Origin: Tetrahymena elliotti 4EA
Taxonomy: Eukaryota > Ciliophora > Oligohymenophorea > Hymenostomatida > Tetrahymenidae
DNA length: 64,000 nt
Direction: 5' to 3'
NCBI GenBank assembly: GCA_000231825.2
Contig: JH720297.1
Span: forward strand, 1,852,792 to 1,916,791
Shown here: positions 63,881 through 64,000 of the stretch, piece by piece
Layout of the letters: each line of letters opens with the position of its first letter
Numbering within the stretch: position 1 is the stretch's first letter
Notes under the pieces: model-generated
The model's input: the letters and a program-made list of their open reading frames with translations, nothing else
Database searches by the model: none
Told to the model about the DNA's origin: nothing
Program-made: the position numbers and the translations under genes

Positions 63881-64000
63881 AATTTAGTAAAAAAGAATTA
63901 AAATTCATTTTAAAACAATTAATTATTTTAAGAAAATTAAAGTTTTATAATATATTTTTAGACTTTGATGGTAGTGAATGTTATTCTAATAAATATATTT

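Noticed and set aside
1..64000. Telomere repeats (GGGGTT/CCCCAA), CRISPR arrays, rRNA, transposase or retroelement genes
   Set aside because: Looked for throughout; none seen. The G-tracts found are not telomeric because they lack the TT spacing and do not repeat.

Overview
The window reads as macronuclear DNA of an oligohymenophorean ciliate, most likely Tetrahymena or a close relative. It is extremely AT-rich. Long reading frames appear only when TAA and TAG are read as Gln and TGA is the sole stop. Introns are AT-rich, GT..AG, mostly about 50-400 nt, unlike the roughly 25-nt introns of Paramecium. Gln, Asn and Lys runs are common. I saw no telomere repeat, rRNA, tRNA, CRISPR array or transposase. 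All coordinates were worked out by hand, so exon borders are predictions that agree in phase, not measured junctions.

Layout. 1-12.2 kb (+): a small acidic hypothetical gene, about 5 kb without a supported gene, a decayed copy of a large cysteine-rich multi-pass surface protein, and a SAM methyltransferase. 12.9-24.7 kb: a small leucine-rich-repeat gene built of identical-length exons, a multi-pass membrane protein on the minus strand, a Gln/Pro-rich protein, an ionotropic-glutamate-receptor-like channel, and the ciliary microtubule inner protein CFAP210. 26.1-37.3 kb (+): an eRF1-type glutamine methyltransferase (HemK2/Mtq2) and a tandem pair of Na+/K+-ATPase alpha-type (P-type IIC) pumps with identical intron positions. 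38-48.5 kb (+): a gene preceded by a short tandem duplication, with a terminal-nucleotidyltransferase-like C-terminal half, then a decayed frame, then a stretch of many short coding-like pieces that I could not join. 48.8-62.7 kb (-): an Asn/Ser-rich protein, a Pumilio/PUF RNA-binding protein, a TPR protein resembling axonemal TTC29, and a divergent protein kinase with a Gln/Asn-rich tail. The last 400 bases may hold part of another minus-strand gene.

How the genes relate. Several products fit ciliate cell-surface and ciliary biology: the two pumps, the receptor channel, CFAP210 and the TPR protein. PUF, the nucleotidyltransferase-like protein and HemK2 belong to RNA control and translation termination. 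There is no operon logic; genes are separated by AT-rich spacers. The most notable observations are: the second pump has lost the M4 cation-binding Glu (PEGL to PGGL); the LRR gene has five consecutive exons of exactly 90 nt; the Cys-rich gene is clearly dead; and three spacers share a G6-7-A-G3-7 tract.
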